Positions 1-8,968 are shown, counted from the first letter of the stretch. The stretch is DNA of 64,000 bases from Pandoraea vervacti (GCF_000934605.2 NZ_CP010897.2:2480001-2544000); one strand, 5' to 3'. The notes: generated by a model from the sequence alone, not told the origin. Numbers and translations are program-made.

Positions 1-679
1 CGTCGGCCAGCAAGGCGTTCGCAGCCCCGGTCAGTGCCACGGCGCCCATCGACAGTACGTAGGCGCGATCCGAAATCCGGAGCGCTTCCATCGCGTTTTG
101 TTCGACCATCAGAATCGTCACACCCTCCTGATCGCGTACGCGTACGATGGCGTCGAACACTTCGTGCAATACCTTGGGCGACAGGCCGGCGGAAGGCTCG
201 TCGAGCAGCAGCAGACGCGGGCGCGGCATCAACGCCCGCGCGAGCGCGAGAATCTGACGCTCACCGCCCGACATCGAGGCCGCCGGGGCATTGCGCTTGC
301 GTCCGAGCACGGGGTATAGGTCGCACAGTTCGTCGATACGTGCGGCACATGCGCTCTCGCTCAGGTAATGCCCGCCGACCTGCAGATTTTCGCGAATCGT
401 CAGCGTGCCGAAAACGTTGTCCGTCTGCGGCACGAAACCGACGCCGCACTGGCGGATCTTGCGGTGCACCGGCACCTGCGACACGTCGGCCGCTTCGAGC
501 ACGATGCGGCCCGTGCGCGGGAGCAGGAACCCGGCGATGGTCTTGAGCAGTGTCGACTTTCCGCAGCCGTTTGGACCTAGCAGCGTGACGATCTCACGCG
601 ATTCGGCATGCAACGTCATTCCTTTGAGGATGTCGACCTCGGCGGTGTATCCCGCCACGACATTGTCGATCTCGATCAT
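1..679 (-). CDS. livF: Branched-chain amino acid-type ABC transporter ATPase LivF (partial)
   Basis: This is the ATP-hydrolysing cytoplasmic subunit of a LIV/HAAT-family importer. The reading frame starts at ATG 679 and runs off the left window edge after about 226 codons, so the C-terminus is missing. Visible are Walker A GPNGCGKST (about residues 35-43), signature MSGGERQ, and Walker B LLLLDEPSAG followed by LSP, typical of LivF rather than LivG. Its ATG overlaps the livG stop codon in an ATGA, so the two are translationally coupled at the end of the livK-H-M-G-F operon. The substrate cannot be read from this subunit. Confidence 0.93.
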   Translation of the reverse strand, partial: MIEIDNVVAGYTAEVDILKGMTLHAESREIVTLLGPNGCGKSTLLKTIAGFLLPRTGRIVLEAADVSQVPVHRKIRQCGVGFVPQTDNVFGTLTIRENLQVGGHYLSESACAARIDELCDLYPVLGRKRNAPAASMSGGERQILALARALMPRPRLLLLDEPSAGLSPKVLHEVFDAIVRVRDQEGVTILMVEQNAMEALRISDRAYVLSMGAVALTGAANALLAD

Positions 680-1491
680 GCGCACTCCCTTTCGCCGACG
701 CAGGCATTCGGGGCTGCGCTGTGCGCGCCGCCGCCGAGATACGCCTGCAAGACGCGTTCGTTGGACGACAGATCGTCCGGATGGCAACTGGCCACGATGT
801 GCCCGCGATCGAGCACGATGCATCGGGTACACAGCTCACGGATAAAGTGCATGTCGTGCTCCACGACAACGAGCGTCATGCCTTGCGCATTCAACCGTTT
901 GAGCGCTGCCACAATGTCGCGTCGCAGGTTCGGATGCACCCCTGCGGTCGGTTCGTCGAGCATCACCATTCGGGGCGAGCCCATCAGCGCGCAGACGATG
1001 CCGAGCAACTTCTTCTGCCCCCCCGACAAGGCGCTCGACGGCAGATCGCGCACCGGCGTGAGGAGCAATGCCTCCAGCAGGGCGCTTGCCTTGGCGTGGG
1101 CTGCGGCCTCCGCTTCGCGCGCGCCACGCGTACGCAGCAAAGTGGAGAACACCCCGTGATGCGCGGTGGCGGCCGCCATCGCGACTTCCATGACCGACAT
1201 GCGTGCGGGCATCGACGGCAACTGAAACGTACGCGCGACCCCCTGCGCGACGATCCTGTCGGCGCGCAGCGTATCGATGCGATGGGCATCGAGCGAGATG
1301 CTGCCCGCGTCCAGACTCTCGAAGCCGGTAATCGTGTTGAGCAGGGTGCTTTTGCCCGAGCCGTTGGGGCCGAGCAGCCCGACGATTTCGCCGGGCATGA
1401 CGTCGAACGTGACGTCCTGAAGTACCTTGTTGCCGCCGAACGCCTTGGCGACGGAACGGACTTCGAGCAACGGTTTGACGGGATGTGTCAT
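676..1491 (-). CDS. livG: Branched-chain amino acid-type ABC transporter ATPase LivG
   Basis: Second ATPase subunit of the importer, 271 residues, a normal length for LivG. Walker A GPNGSGKST lies at about residues 41-49; the signature is LSGGQKK and Walker B is MVMLDEPTAG followed by VHP. I chose ATG 1491 because it overlaps the livM stop (ATGA) and places the first beta strand at the usual distance. An open frame continues upstream, but that part is antisense-like sequence inside livM. It pairs with LivF to energise LivH and LivM. Confidence 0.95.
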   Translation of the reverse strand: MTHPVKPLLEVRSVAKAFGGNKVLQDVTFDVMPGEIVGLLGPNGSGKSTLLNTITGFESLDAGSISLDAHRIDTLRADRIVAQGVARTFQLPSMPARMSVMEVAMAAATAHHGVFSTLLRTRGAREAEAAAHAKASALLEALLLTPVRDLPSSALSGGQKKLLGIVCALMGSPRMVMLDEPTAGVHPNLRRDIVAALKRLNAQGMTLVVVEHDMHFIRELCTRCIVLDRGHIVASCHPDDLSSNERVLQAYLGGGAHSAAPNACVGERECA

Positions 1492-2375
1492 GCCATCTTC
1501 CTCAGTTTTTCGGGCACGAGTCCCTCGCTGCGCCACATCAGACAGGCGAGCAGGATCAGACCGATGACACCCAGACGCAGCGCGCCGGCGCTGTCCGAGC
1601 TGAAATGCAGATAGTCCTTGGCGAACGGGACCAGCGTGTAGGCGCCTTGCACGACCGCCGTTCCGACGAGCACGCCCCAGACGTTGCCGATGCCGCCGAT
1701 CATGAGGATGGTCCACAGCGCGAACGTCTCCGACGAGAGCAGATAGTCGGGGCCGGTGAAGCTCATGTAATGCGCATAGAGCGAGCCGGCGATGGCGGTC
1801 ACGGCGGCGCTGGTCATCACGGCGCGCGACTTGAGCGAGCGCAGGTTGTAGCCGAAGCACGCGGCCAGCTTCGGTTCTTCGCGCATGACCCGCAGGGCGC
1901 GTCCGAAGCGTCCATCAGCGAGCCGCTTCGTCAGCCACGTGAACGCGCCGAGCACGCCGAGCACAAGGGCGAGGAACGCCAGCGTGTCATACGGGCGGGG
2001 AAGGGCGTCGAAGAGCATCGGAATCGGGCTGATGCCGTTGGCCCCGCCAGTGAGCCACCCTTCGTTGGTCGCGACGGTGCGCAGAATTTCCGCCACCGCA
2101 AGCGTGGCGATCCCCCAGTAGTCTGCGCCGAGTTGTCGCCCCAGTCGGGCGATGCCGGCACCGAGCGCCACGGCGAGAACGACACCGATGGCCATGCCGG
2201 TCAGCGGCGAGCCACCCGCCTGAATCGTGATGCCGGTGGCGTAGGCCCCGAGTCCCGCGAACGCGATGTGACCGAAGTTGAGCAGGCCGGCATAGCCCGC
2301 TTGCAGGTTCAGGCCGAGCGCCATGATCCCGTAGATGCCAGCCACCGTGAGCGTGGCGACGATGAACTCAAACAC
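1488..2375 (-). CDS. livM: Branched-chain amino acid-type ABC transporter permease LivM
   Basis: Inner-membrane permease of 295 residues with repeated hydrophobic helices. The conserved LivM-type N-terminal run GLNLQAGYAGLLNFGHIAF (about residues 21-39) is clear. The start is GTG 2375, eight bases upstream of the livH stop, so the two genes overlap; the 3' end overlaps livG by four bases. It should form a heterodimer with LivH as the translocation path. Confidence 0.93.
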   Translation of the reverse strand: MFEFIVATLTVAGIYGIMALGLNLQAGYAGLLNFGHIAFAGLGAYATGITIQAGGSPLTGMAIGVVLAVALGAGIARLGRQLGADYWGIATLAVAEILRTVATNEGWLTGGANGISPIPMLFDALPRPYDTLAFLALVLGVLGAFTWLTKRLADGRFGRALRVMREEPKLAACFGYNLRSLKSRAVMTSAAVTAIAGSLYAHYMSFTGPDYLLSSETFALWTILMIGGIGNVWGVLVGTAVVQGAYTLVPFAKDYLHFSSDSAGALRLGVIGLILLACLMWRSEGLVPEKLRKMA

Positions 2376-3261
2376 GGCGCACCTCGCGATCGAACAATCC
2401 GTAGGGTTTGAAGAGCAGTGCCAGCAGCAGGATGAGGAACGCGCCGGCGTTGATGTAGCCGACCGGCAGGAAGGCGACCGCCTTGCCGAGCACCGGCCCG
2501 AAATTCAGATTGGTGACGAGCGTTTCCGTGAGCGCAATCAGCAGCGCGCCGGCAACGGCACCGAGCGGGTTGCCCAGCCCGCCGAGAATGGCGGCGGCAA
2601 ACACGGGCAGCAGCATGTCGTTGCCGAGTTGCACGTGTGCGCCGGCCGACAGCGCCAGCAACCCGCCGCCGAGACCGGCCACGGCTCCCGACGCGAACGT
2701 TACGCCTCGCGTGATCCATTCGGCGTTGAGCCCCGACGCGGCCGCCAGTGCCGGGTTGGTGGCGAGTGCCCGCATGGCGCGTCCGGCGCGAGTGTAAAAG
2801 AGCATCAGTGCGAACACGACAAGCAGTCCGAGCGTCGTCGACACCGAATAGAGCTGAACGTGCGTCACGCGTGCATCGCCGATCACCATCGGTTGCGTGA
2901 GGGGCAGGTTGAACATCTTCGGAAACGAGCCGGCAACGCCCTGACACACGGCGATGACGAGCATCGACACGGCGAGCGAGCCGATCATCGCGATGGCGGG
3001 GCCACCGCGCAGCAGCTTGCGAAAGACGAGGCGGTGCATGGCCAGCGTGAGGGCGCCGGTGGCGACTGCCGCAATGGCGAGCGACATCACGAGCGGCATG
3101 CCGAAGGCGAACATCGCATACGTGACGTAGGCCCCGGCCATCGCGTATTGCACATGCGCGATGTTGGGGAATTTGACGAGTCCGTAGACCATGGACAGCC
3201 CGAGGGCGACCAGAGCCAGGTCGGACGCGCGTAACAGCGTATCGACAAGGAGTTGGAGCAT
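2368..3261 (-). CDS. livH: Branched-chain amino acid-type ABC transporter permease LivH
   Basis: Inner-membrane permease, 297 residues from ATG 3261. The LivH signature GLSMVYGLVKFPNIAH appears near the N-terminus, and a glycine-rich AAILGGLGNPLGAVAG loop lies in the C-terminal half. The open frame extends upstream to 3375, but that part is Arg/His-rich and unlike the family, so the shorter start is preferred; the ribosome-binding site before it is weak. It is separated from livK by 178 bp containing a strong stem-loop. Confidence 0.92.
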   Translation of the reverse strand: MLQLLVDTLLRASDLALVALGLSMVYGLVKFPNIAHVQYAMAGAYVTYAMFAFGMPLVMSLAIAAVATGALTLAMHRLVFRKLLRGGPAIAMIGSLAVSMLVIAVCQGVAGSFPKMFNLPLTQPMVIGDARVTHVQLYSVSTTLGLLVVFALMLFYTRAGRAMRALATNPALAAASGLNAEWITRGVTFASGAVAGLGGGLLALSAGAHVQLGNDMLLPVFAAAILGGLGNPLGAVAGALLIALTETLVTNLNFGPVLGKAVAFLPVGYINAGAFLILLLALLFKPYGLFDREVRRV

Positions 3262-3357
3262 GAAAAATGAATCCGCGGTGGAGCAATGGCGCTGACGAGC
3301 GCGCCGTGGGTGACGGTGTCTGTGCGGTGTGCGCGGCATACGGCATACCGCACACGC

Positions 3358-3389
3358 CATCGGCAACGTCCGCAAGCACGTTGCCGATG
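3358..3389 (-). terminator. Intercistronic stem-loop between livK and livH
   Basis: A perfect 12-bp inverted repeat (CATCGGCAACGT and ACGTTGCCGATG) flanks an 8-nt loop. No T-tract follows on either strand, so it is unlikely to be a strong intrinsic terminator. In this position, after the binding-protein gene and before the membrane components, such hairpins often stabilise the upstream mRNA or attenuate the downstream genes. That role is an inference here. Confidence 0.5.
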
Positions 3390-3439
3390 CGCAATTTCAA
3401 CGCCCCCGGGGCGCTCGACGTCAGCGAAGGCGAGGACGA

Positions 3440-4549
3440 TCAGCGCGGCACCACCTTGCCGTCGTACTTGAGCTTCGCGTACGGCGGGTCGATGCGCTGG
3501 CGATCCGCGTCGAACGAGATCGGGCCGGTCACGCCGGCGAAATTCTTGCCCACGTCCTTGAGGGCGGCCTGCACGGCGGCCGGTTGCGTCGACTTCGCCT
3601 TGTTGATGGCCGCAGCGGTGAGCATGACGGCGTCATACGCATAACCGGTGTACGAGGTCTTCGGCGCCTGACCGTACTTCGCCTGGAAGGCGTCGATATA
3701 GGCCTTGCCGTTCGCGCCCTGCACCGAACCGACTTCCATGCCGAGCTGGCCGTTGGCGATGTTCGCAGGCGTATCCGAGAGGCTCATCGAGAGCAGAATT
3801 GCATACCACGGCTTCTGGCGCAGTCCGAGTTCGAACGCTTCGCGGTTGAGAACCGCCGATTCCTGTCCGTAGGCCGTATAGATGTAGGCGTCCGGGTTGC
3901 TGCGCGAGGCTTGCTGAAGCTCGCGGCGATACGTCGACTGGCCCGCGGTATAGAGCAGTTCCGTGGCGACCTTGCCGCCCAGCTTTTCGAATTCCTCCCG
4001 GAAACCGTGGGCGACGCCCTGACCGTAGGCGTTGTTCGGCGCGATGAGCGCCACGTTGCGATAGCCGAGCGCCCAGGCATCGGCAGCGGAGAACTTGTTC
4101 CCCAGATTTTCCAGACCGATCAGGTTGAACGATGTGGCGCCGAGATCCCTGACCTTTACGCTGGTGCTCGCGATATTGATGTGCGTCACCCCTTCCTTCA
4201 CGAGGTACTGCGCCATCGGCAGCGTAATGCCCGACGAGTATTCCCCGATGACGACCGGCACCTTGTCGACGGTCGCCAGTTTGCGTGCGGCGTTCAACGC
4301 CGTCGTGGCATTGCCGCCGGAGTCTTCGACGATGACGTCGAACTTCTTGCCCATGACGCCGCCCTGCGCATTCACTTTCTCGACGGCGAGGGCGACGGCG
4401 CGGCGGACATCTTCCCCCACGGTGGCGTTTGCGCCGGTGAGCGAGAGCACGGCGCCCATCTGGACGGCGTCGTCCGCAGCATGTGCGTTCGAAGCAAAAG
4501 CGAACGCCATGGCGGCGGGAACGATCAACTTACGAAGTTTCAATGACAT
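3440..4549 (-). CDS. livK: Periplasmic substrate-binding protein of the LIV-type importer
   Basis: A 369-residue type I periplasmic-binding protein (receptor ligand-binding family). A Sec signal peptide is visible: basic MSLKLRK, a hydrophobic core, and likely cleavage after SNAHA. The mature part begins with the family pattern VQMGAVLSLTGANATVG and includes VVIGEYSSG, which shapes the ligand pocket. ATG 4549 has a purine-rich GGGGGAAA just upstream. It is the first gene of the operon. Family members bind branched-chain amino acids, amides, urea or aromatic acids, and the ligand is not determinable here. The VanR-like operators upstream hint at an aromatic or carboxylate ligand. Confidence 0.9.
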   Translation of the reverse strand: MSLKLRKLIVPAAMAFAFASNAHAADDAVQMGAVLSLTGANATVGEDVRRAVALAVEKVNAQGGVMGKKFDVIVEDSGGNATTALNAARKLATVDKVPVVIGEYSSGITLPMAQYLVKEGVTHINIASTSVKVRDLGATSFNLIGLENLGNKFSAADAWALGYRNVALIAPNNAYGQGVAHGFREEFEKLGGKVATELLYTAGQSTYRRELQQASRSNPDAYIYTAYGQESAVLNREAFELGLRQKPWYAILLSMSLSDTPANIANGQLGMEVGSVQGANGKAYIDAFQAKYGQAPKTSYTGYAYDAVMLTAAAINKAKSTQPAAVQAALKDVGKNFAGVTGPISFDADRQRIDPPYAKLKYDGKVVPR

Positions 4550-4733
4550 GGTTTTTCCCCCGAAAAGAGTCAGTGAAGAGTCAATGGAGCCTGCAAGACA
4601 ATGCGTTGAACCGAAGACCGTGCGTCCACATGTCGGCGGCGACGCTCAGGCGAGTTGCCGCCCAACGACCGTCGCCGTCGAACCTGCTGTATCCCCTGAT
4701 GAAACATGGTTGTGGGTCCTGAAACGAAGCGTT

Positions 4734-4783
4734 TTTTGGATCCAAAATAATATATTGGATCCAATGCTATATGATTGGATCCA
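4734..4783. promoter_or_regulatory. Three tandem VanR-like palindromic operators
   Basis: Three copies of TTGGATCCA(A) lie in the 275-bp space between divergent livK and the GntR gene: TTTTGGATCCAAAA at 4734-4747, ATTGGATCCAAT at 4754-4765 and ATTGGATCCA at 4774-4783. Their centres are 19 and 20 bp apart, about two helical turns, so regulator dimers would line up on one face of the DNA. ATTGGATCCAAT is the operator I recall for the FCD-type GntR repressor VanR. The adjacent regulator is of the same subfamily, so autoregulation and control of the liv operon are likely. Confidence 0.75.
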
Positions 4784-4824
4784 GAATCGCAATGTGGGTA
4801 AAAAATATGCTCTAATCGCGCCAT

Positions 4825-5496
4825 ATGCGAACCCCCGGACCCCAAGCACTTCATCAGGCCATCCGCGACACGCTTCGAGACGAGATCTTGAGCGGCGTGC
4901 TCCCGGGTGGATTTCAACTGCGCCAGGAAGCGCTCGCGGAGCGTTTCAATTCCAGCCGGGTGCCCGTGCGCGAGGCGTTGCGCCAGCTCGAAGCGGAAGG
5001 GTTGGTCGTGCATCACCTGAACCGCGGCGCCACGGTAGCGAGCATGAATCTCGAACAACTGTGCGAGATGCTCGATATACGCGTGGCGCTCGAATGCCAT
5101 GCGGCGAAGCTGGCCGTGCCGAACATGGCGGAGCGCGATTTTCAGGTCATGGAGCAGATCCTGGCCGACTACTCGGCGTCTGAAGTGGTCTCCGAATGGG
5201 CGGAGTACAACCGCCGTTTTCACCTGGCGCTGTCTGCGCCGGCGAACAACCGTCGTTTGCGAGTGTTGATCGAGGAGTATTGCCTGAATACCGATCGGTA
5301 TTCGCATCTCGCGATGTCGCAGGCGACCGGCAAGGAGAAGCCTCAGCAAGATCACTACGAGATTCTCGCGGCCTGCCGTCGGCGCGACGTCACGGCCGTG
5401 GTATCGATGCTCGAAGCGCACATCCTCACCACGCGCAACGAGATCAAGGCGATGGCGCGTGAGGACCTCGGCTTTCTGTCGCGCGCCGCCTTCTGA
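4825..5496 (+). CDS. GntR-family (FCD/FadR-type) transcriptional regulator
   Basis: A 223-residue DNA-binding regulator. The N-terminal winged helix (about residues 8-70) carries the GntR pattern, with LRQEALAERFNSSRVPVREA as recognition region and LRQLEAEGLV as wing. The C-terminal all-helical FCD effector domain contains the expected metal-ligand type residues (D and H near LDIRVALECHA, and later His residues). No clear Shine-Dalgarno precedes ATG 4825. It is divergent from livK across three VanR-like palindromes, so it probably represses that operon until an acid effector binds. The effector is unknown. Confidence 0.88.
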   Translation: MRTPGPQALHQAIRDTLRDEILSGVLPGGFQLRQEALAERFNSSRVPVREALRQLEAEGLVVHHLNRGATVASMNLEQLCEMLDIRVALECHAAKLAVPNMAERDFQVMEQILADYSASEVVSEWAEYNRRFHLALSAPANNRRLRVLIEEYCLNTDRYSHLAMSQATGKEKPQQDHYEILAACRRRDVTAVVSMLEAHILTTRNEIKAMAREDLGFLSRAAF

Positions 5497-5678
5497 GTCC
5501 TGCCGCTGCGGTCCCTGCGACGCTAGCTTCCGCCGAGGCGGTGCGGCTGTCGCCGAGCGCCGGAAATATTTCGTAATACACGAGGCCCGGGCATTGGACG
5601 ACGACACCCCGAAGCCCATGGGCGGGCGTTCAAACCGGTGCTATCGTGGGCGGCATCCACTCGTCGGAGGTGAGCGCC

Positions 5679-7007
5679 ATGGCTGCCAGCCCGAATCGTT
5701 CCGCGTATTCTGCGAGCGCTGCGTCCGCGTCGCAGGCATCTGCCTCGAAAGTTGCCACCGTAATTCGTGTCACGAGCGGCAATTTCATGGAGATGTTCGA
5801 CTTTTTCCTGTTCGGCTTTTACGCCACGCACATCTCGGCCACGTTCTTTCCCTCGGGCGACGAATTCGCGTCGCTCATGCTCACGTTCATGACCTTCGGG
5901 GCGGGCTTTCTGATGCGTCCGCTGGGGGCGATCGTTCTCGGCGCCTATGTGGACCGCATCGGTCGGCGGCGAGGGCTGATCGTTACCTTGTCCATCATGG
6001 CGATGGGGACCATCCTGATCGCTTTTGTGCCGGGATTCGCGACCATCGGCTATCTCGCGCCGCTGCTGGTTCTGGTCGGCCGGCTGTTGCAGGGTTTTTC
6101 GGCCGGCGTGGAGTTGGGGGGCGTCTCCGTCTATCTGTCCGAGATGGCGACCCCGGGTCACAAGGGGTTCTACGTCAGTTGGCAGTCTGCGAGTCAGCAG
6201 GTCGCGATCATCGTTGCGGCGTTGCTCGGCTATTTGCTCAACAAGTGGATGGCCCCAGCGCAGGTGGCCGATTGGGGATGGCGCATTCCGTTTTTCATCG
6301 GTTGCCTGATCGTGCCGGTGTTGTTCATGATCCGGCGTTCCTTGCAGGAGACCGAGGCGTTTCTGGCGCGCAAGCACCGTCCGAGCACGCGCGAGATTTT
6401 CCGCTCGATCGTGCAGAACTGGGGGCTGGTGGTGGCGGGCACGATGCTCGTCGCCATGACGACCGTGTCCTTCTATCTGATCACCGTCTACACGCCGACT
6501 TTCGGGAAGTCGGTGCTCAAGCTGTCGACAACCGATGCGCTCATCGTCACGTTCTGCGTGGGGGTCTCGAACTTCTTCTGGTTGCCAGTGATGGGCGCGC
6601 TGTCCGACCGTGTCGGGCGTCGGCCACTGCTGCTCGTCTTTACGGTGCTGACGATCCTCACGGCGTATCCGGTAATGGCGTGGCTGGTGGTGACGCCGAC
6701 GTTCGGCAAAATGCTCGTCGTCGAGCTTTGGCTCTCTTTCCTGTACGCCAGCTATAACGGCGCGATGGTGGTGGCGTTGACCGAGATCATGCCGGTGGAC
6801 GTGCGCACGGCGGGGTTCTCGCTGGCGTACAGTCTGGCGACGGCGTTGTTCGGCGGCTTTACGCCGGCCGTGGCGACCGGGCTGATCGGCCTGACGGGCA
6901 ACAAGGCGGCGCCGGGCTGGTGGATGACCTTCGCTGCCGTGTGCGGCCTGATCGCGACGCGGGTGCTGTACCGCAGGCGCAGCGTGCCGAATGCCGCGAC
7001 GGCGTGA
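5679..7007 (+). CDS. MFS transporter, metabolite:H+ symporter (MHS) family
   Basis: A 442-residue inner-membrane permease with about 12 hydrophobic segments. The MHS-type N-terminus is clear: NFMEMFDFFLFGFYA, then LMRPLGAIVLGAYVDRIGRR, the MFS loop-2/3 motif. RVGRRPLLL marks the equivalent loop in the second half. ATG 5679 follows a good GGAGGTGAG site; an in-frame upstream ATG lacks one. Homologues carry citrate, tricarballylate, shikimate or other organic acids with protons, so the likely substrate is a carboxylate. It is downstream of the GntR regulator in the same direction and could share its control, which is inference. Confidence 0.88.
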   Translation: MAASPNRSAYSASAASASQASASKVATVIRVTSGNFMEMFDFFLFGFYATHISATFFPSGDEFASLMLTFMTFGAGFLMRPLGAIVLGAYVDRIGRRRGLIVTLSIMAMGTILIAFVPGFATIGYLAPLLVLVGRLLQGFSAGVELGGVSVYLSEMATPGHKGFYVSWQSASQQVAIIVAALLGYLLNKWMAPAQVADWGWRIPFFIGCLIVPVLFMIRRSLQETEAFLARKHRPSTREIFRSIVQNWGLVVAGTMLVAMTTVSFYLITVYTPTFGKSVLKLSTTDALIVTFCVGVSNFFWLPVMGALSDRVGRRPLLLVFTVLTILTAYPVMAWLVVTPTFGKMLVVELWLSFLYASYNGAMVVALTEIMPVDVRTAGFSLAYSLATALFGGFTPAVATGLIGLTGNKAAPGWWMTFAAVCGLIATRVLYRRRSVPNAATA

Positions 7008-7049
7008 GTCTGTGGCACGCGAGGGTGTGCGCGAGCCCTGTGCGAAAAT

Positions 7050-7077
7050 AGCGCATTGCCGATTTCGGCCAATTGCG
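7050..7077. other. Imperfect hairpin upstream of tadA
   Basis: GCGCATTGCCGA and CGGCCAATTGCGC form an imperfect dyad with a bulge around a TTT loop in the 136-bp gap between the permease and tadA genes. It could act as an operator or a weak terminator; no T-tract follows. Confidence 0.25.
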
Positions 7078-7143
7078 CGGGGCGCGGCGTGTTCCTGAAA
7101 CAATCGGGGGCGACCGGTGCCCTGCGGTTTATCGTAACGTTTC

Positions 7144-7695
7144 ATGAATCGAGATTTACCTGCGACCGACGAGACCTACATGGCGCTGGCGCTTGCGCAG
7201 GCGCGCGCCGCGATGCAGCAGGGCGAAGTGCCCGTCGGCGCCGTGGTCGTTTGCGACGGCCAGGTCGCGGCGCTCGGACACAACTGTCCGGTCGGCGGCC
7301 ACGATCCGTCTGCGCACGCCGAGATGCAGGCCCTGCGCGCGGCGGCGCAGGCGTTGGGCAACTACCGGCTACCCGAGTGCGAGCTGTTCGTGACGCTGGA
7401 GCCGTGTGTAATGTGCGCGGGCGCGATCATGCATGCGCGTATCAAGCGGGTCGTGTACGGCGCGGCCGACCCCAAAACGGGGGCCTGCGGCAGCGTGGTC
7501 GATCTGTTTGCGGAACCGCGCCTGAATCATCATGCCGAGGTCGTTGGCGGTGTCATGCGCGACGAATGCGTCGGCATTCTCCAGACCTTCTTTAGCGAGC
7601 GGCGCGCGGCGGCCAGAGCGCGTCGGCTGGCTCAGGCGTCTGCCGCCACCGCGGCAGGCGAGTCCTCCGTCCCCCCTTCGGAAGCTTCCAATTGA
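7144..7695 (+). CDS. tadA: tRNA-specific adenosine deaminase TadA
   Basis: A 183-residue zinc deaminase that converts A34 to inosine in the anticodon of tRNA-Arg(ACG). The catalytic HAE motif is at residues 58-60 (zinc ligand His and proton-shuttle Glu) and PCVMC at 87-91 gives the two cysteine ligands. GHDPSAHAEM and the ARIKRVVYGA stretch match TadA better than guanine or cytosine deaminases. The C-terminal 25 residues are Ala/Arg-rich and poorly conserved. The stop overlaps the TTG start of the next gene by four bases, as is common for tadA-ldcA pairs. Confidence 0.93.
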   Translation: MNRDLPATDETYMALALAQARAAMQQGEVPVGAVVVCDGQVAALGHNCPVGGHDPSAHAEMQALRAAAQALGNYRLPECELFVTLEPCVMCAGAIMHARIKRVVYGAADPKTGACGSVVDLFAEPRLNHHAEVVGGVMRDECVGILQTFFSERRAAARARRLAQASAATAAGESSVPPSEASN

Positions 7696-8624
7696 CGCAG
7701 ACCAGGCTTGTCGAACTGATTGCCCCCTCCGGCTATGCTCCGTTTCCCGATGTCGCGGCGCGCGGCATCCAGACGTTGGAGCGGCTGGGCTATACCGTAC
7801 GAAATCGCGAGGTGCTAGAGCGACGATATTTGCGTTTCGCAGGCACCGACGACGCCCGTGCCGCCGAGATCAACCGTCTTGCCGACGGCAGCGCTGCGCT
7901 ACCGCAGATCGTGCTCGCCGTGCGCGGCGGCTATGGTGCGGTACATCTGCTCGATCGCCTCGATTACGGCAAGCTGCGCGATCGGCTATCCGGTGCACCG
8001 GTGGCCATCGTCGGTCACAGCGACTTTACGGCGTTGCAATTGGCATTGCTCTCGCAAGCGCATATCACCACGTTTGCCGGGCCGATGTTGCTCGCAGACT
8101 TTGGCGCCGAGACGCTGAGCGAGTTCACGCTCCGGCAATTCGATGCTGTGCTGTATTCACCGAATCATGTCGTTCAGTGGACGGCTGACGGGGCCAGCGG
8201 CAATGTCGACGTCTCGGGCACCTTGTGGGGCGGCAATCTGGCCATGGTGTGCAGCCTGATCGGCACGCAATATCTGCCGTCCATCGAGGGGGGGGTGCTG
8301 TTCGTCGAAGATGTGAATGAACCGCCGTACCGTGTCGAGCGCATGCTGTATCAACTGCACCAGTCCGGCATTCTGGCGCGTCAGCAGGCGTTGGTGCTGG
8401 GCGACTTCTCGCAGTACCGGGTCACCGATTACGACAATGGTTACGACATGGCGACGATGATCGAAAGCATGCGGCGCGTCATCGGCATCCCGATCATCAC
8501 GGATATGCCGTTCGGCCATTGCGCGGACAAGCTGACTTTGCCCGTGGGTGGGCAGGCCAGGTTGCAGACGTCTGCCACACAGGTCACGCTCACGCTTACG
8601 GGATATCCCTATATCGGCGCCTGA
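7692..8624 (+). CDS. ldcA: Muramoyl-tetrapeptide LD-carboxypeptidase (S66 family)
   Basis: A cytoplasmic peptidase of 310 residues that removes the terminal D-Ala from murein tetrapeptides during wall recycling. The S66 triad is visible: Ser110 in VGHSDF, Glu206 in VLFVEDV, and His276 in MPFGHC. VRGGYGA (about residues 78-84) is the usual glycine-rich segment before the nucleophile. The start is TTG 7692, overlapping the tadA stop (TTGA), implying translational coupling. Confidence 0.9.
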   Translation: MTQTRLVELIAPSGYAPFPDVAARGIQTLERLGYTVRNREVLERRYLRFAGTDDARAAEINRLADGSAALPQIVLAVRGGYGAVHLLDRLDYGKLRDRLSGAPVAIVGHSDFTALQLALLSQAHITTFAGPMLLADFGAETLSEFTLRQFDAVLYSPNHVVQWTADGASGNVDVSGTLWGGNLAMVCSLIGTQYLPSIEGGVLFVEDVNEPPYRVERMLYQLHQSGILARQQALVLGDFSQYRVTDYDNGYDMATMIESMRRVIGIPIITDMPFGHCADKLTLPVGGQARLQTSATQVTLTLTGYPYIGA

Positions 8625-8668
8625 GGGCGGCTCAGGCGCCGCAGCGTAACGCAAGCGTAGGACAAAGC

Positions 8669-8709
8669 AGCACGCCGGGTCGATTCGACGGCCCCGCGTG
8701 CTTTTTTGT
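8669..8709 (+). terminator. Intrinsic terminator after ldcA
   Basis: Arms AGCACGC (8669-8675) and GCGTGCT (8696-8702) enclose a partly self-complementary loop and run into a T6 tract at 8702-8707. A second, T-less hairpin (GGCGCCTGAG / CTCAGGCGCC, 8616-8640) overlaps the ldcA stop. Between 8710 and 8968 I see no gene; the region must carry the puuE promoter, but no convincing -35/-10 pair was found. Confidence 0.7.
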
Positions 8710-8968
8710 TATGGCCAGAACGCGTGTGTTTTGCGCACGTTGGATGCACCTTGATGAACGTTTGAGGCAAATCGGCACGCACGATCTTGAACGCGTTAGC
8801 GTCGCGACGGTGGGCGTCGACGGCAATGCGCACGAGGGGTGTGGGCCGGGGCAGGGGCGACTATACGATTGAGCGCAGCCTGAATATCTGAATATGGCTA
8901 TGTTTCGCCCGACCTTATTTGGCTAAACTTCTTCGATCGTTTCGCCATCAGAAGGATGCCAAGACATC

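Noticed and set aside
3262..3375. N-terminal extension of LivH
   Set aside because: Encoded residues are Arg/His-rich with no family match; the shorter ATG 3261 gives a typical LivH N-terminus.
4734..4783. CRISPR-like direct repeats
   Set aside because: Units are only 9-14 bp, palindromic and spaced 19-20 bp; they fit operators, not CRISPR repeats.
5523..7145. A 540-codon minus-strand frame across the MHS permease
   Set aside because: Low-complexity charged protein, no homologous motif, and fully explained as a shadow of the permease.
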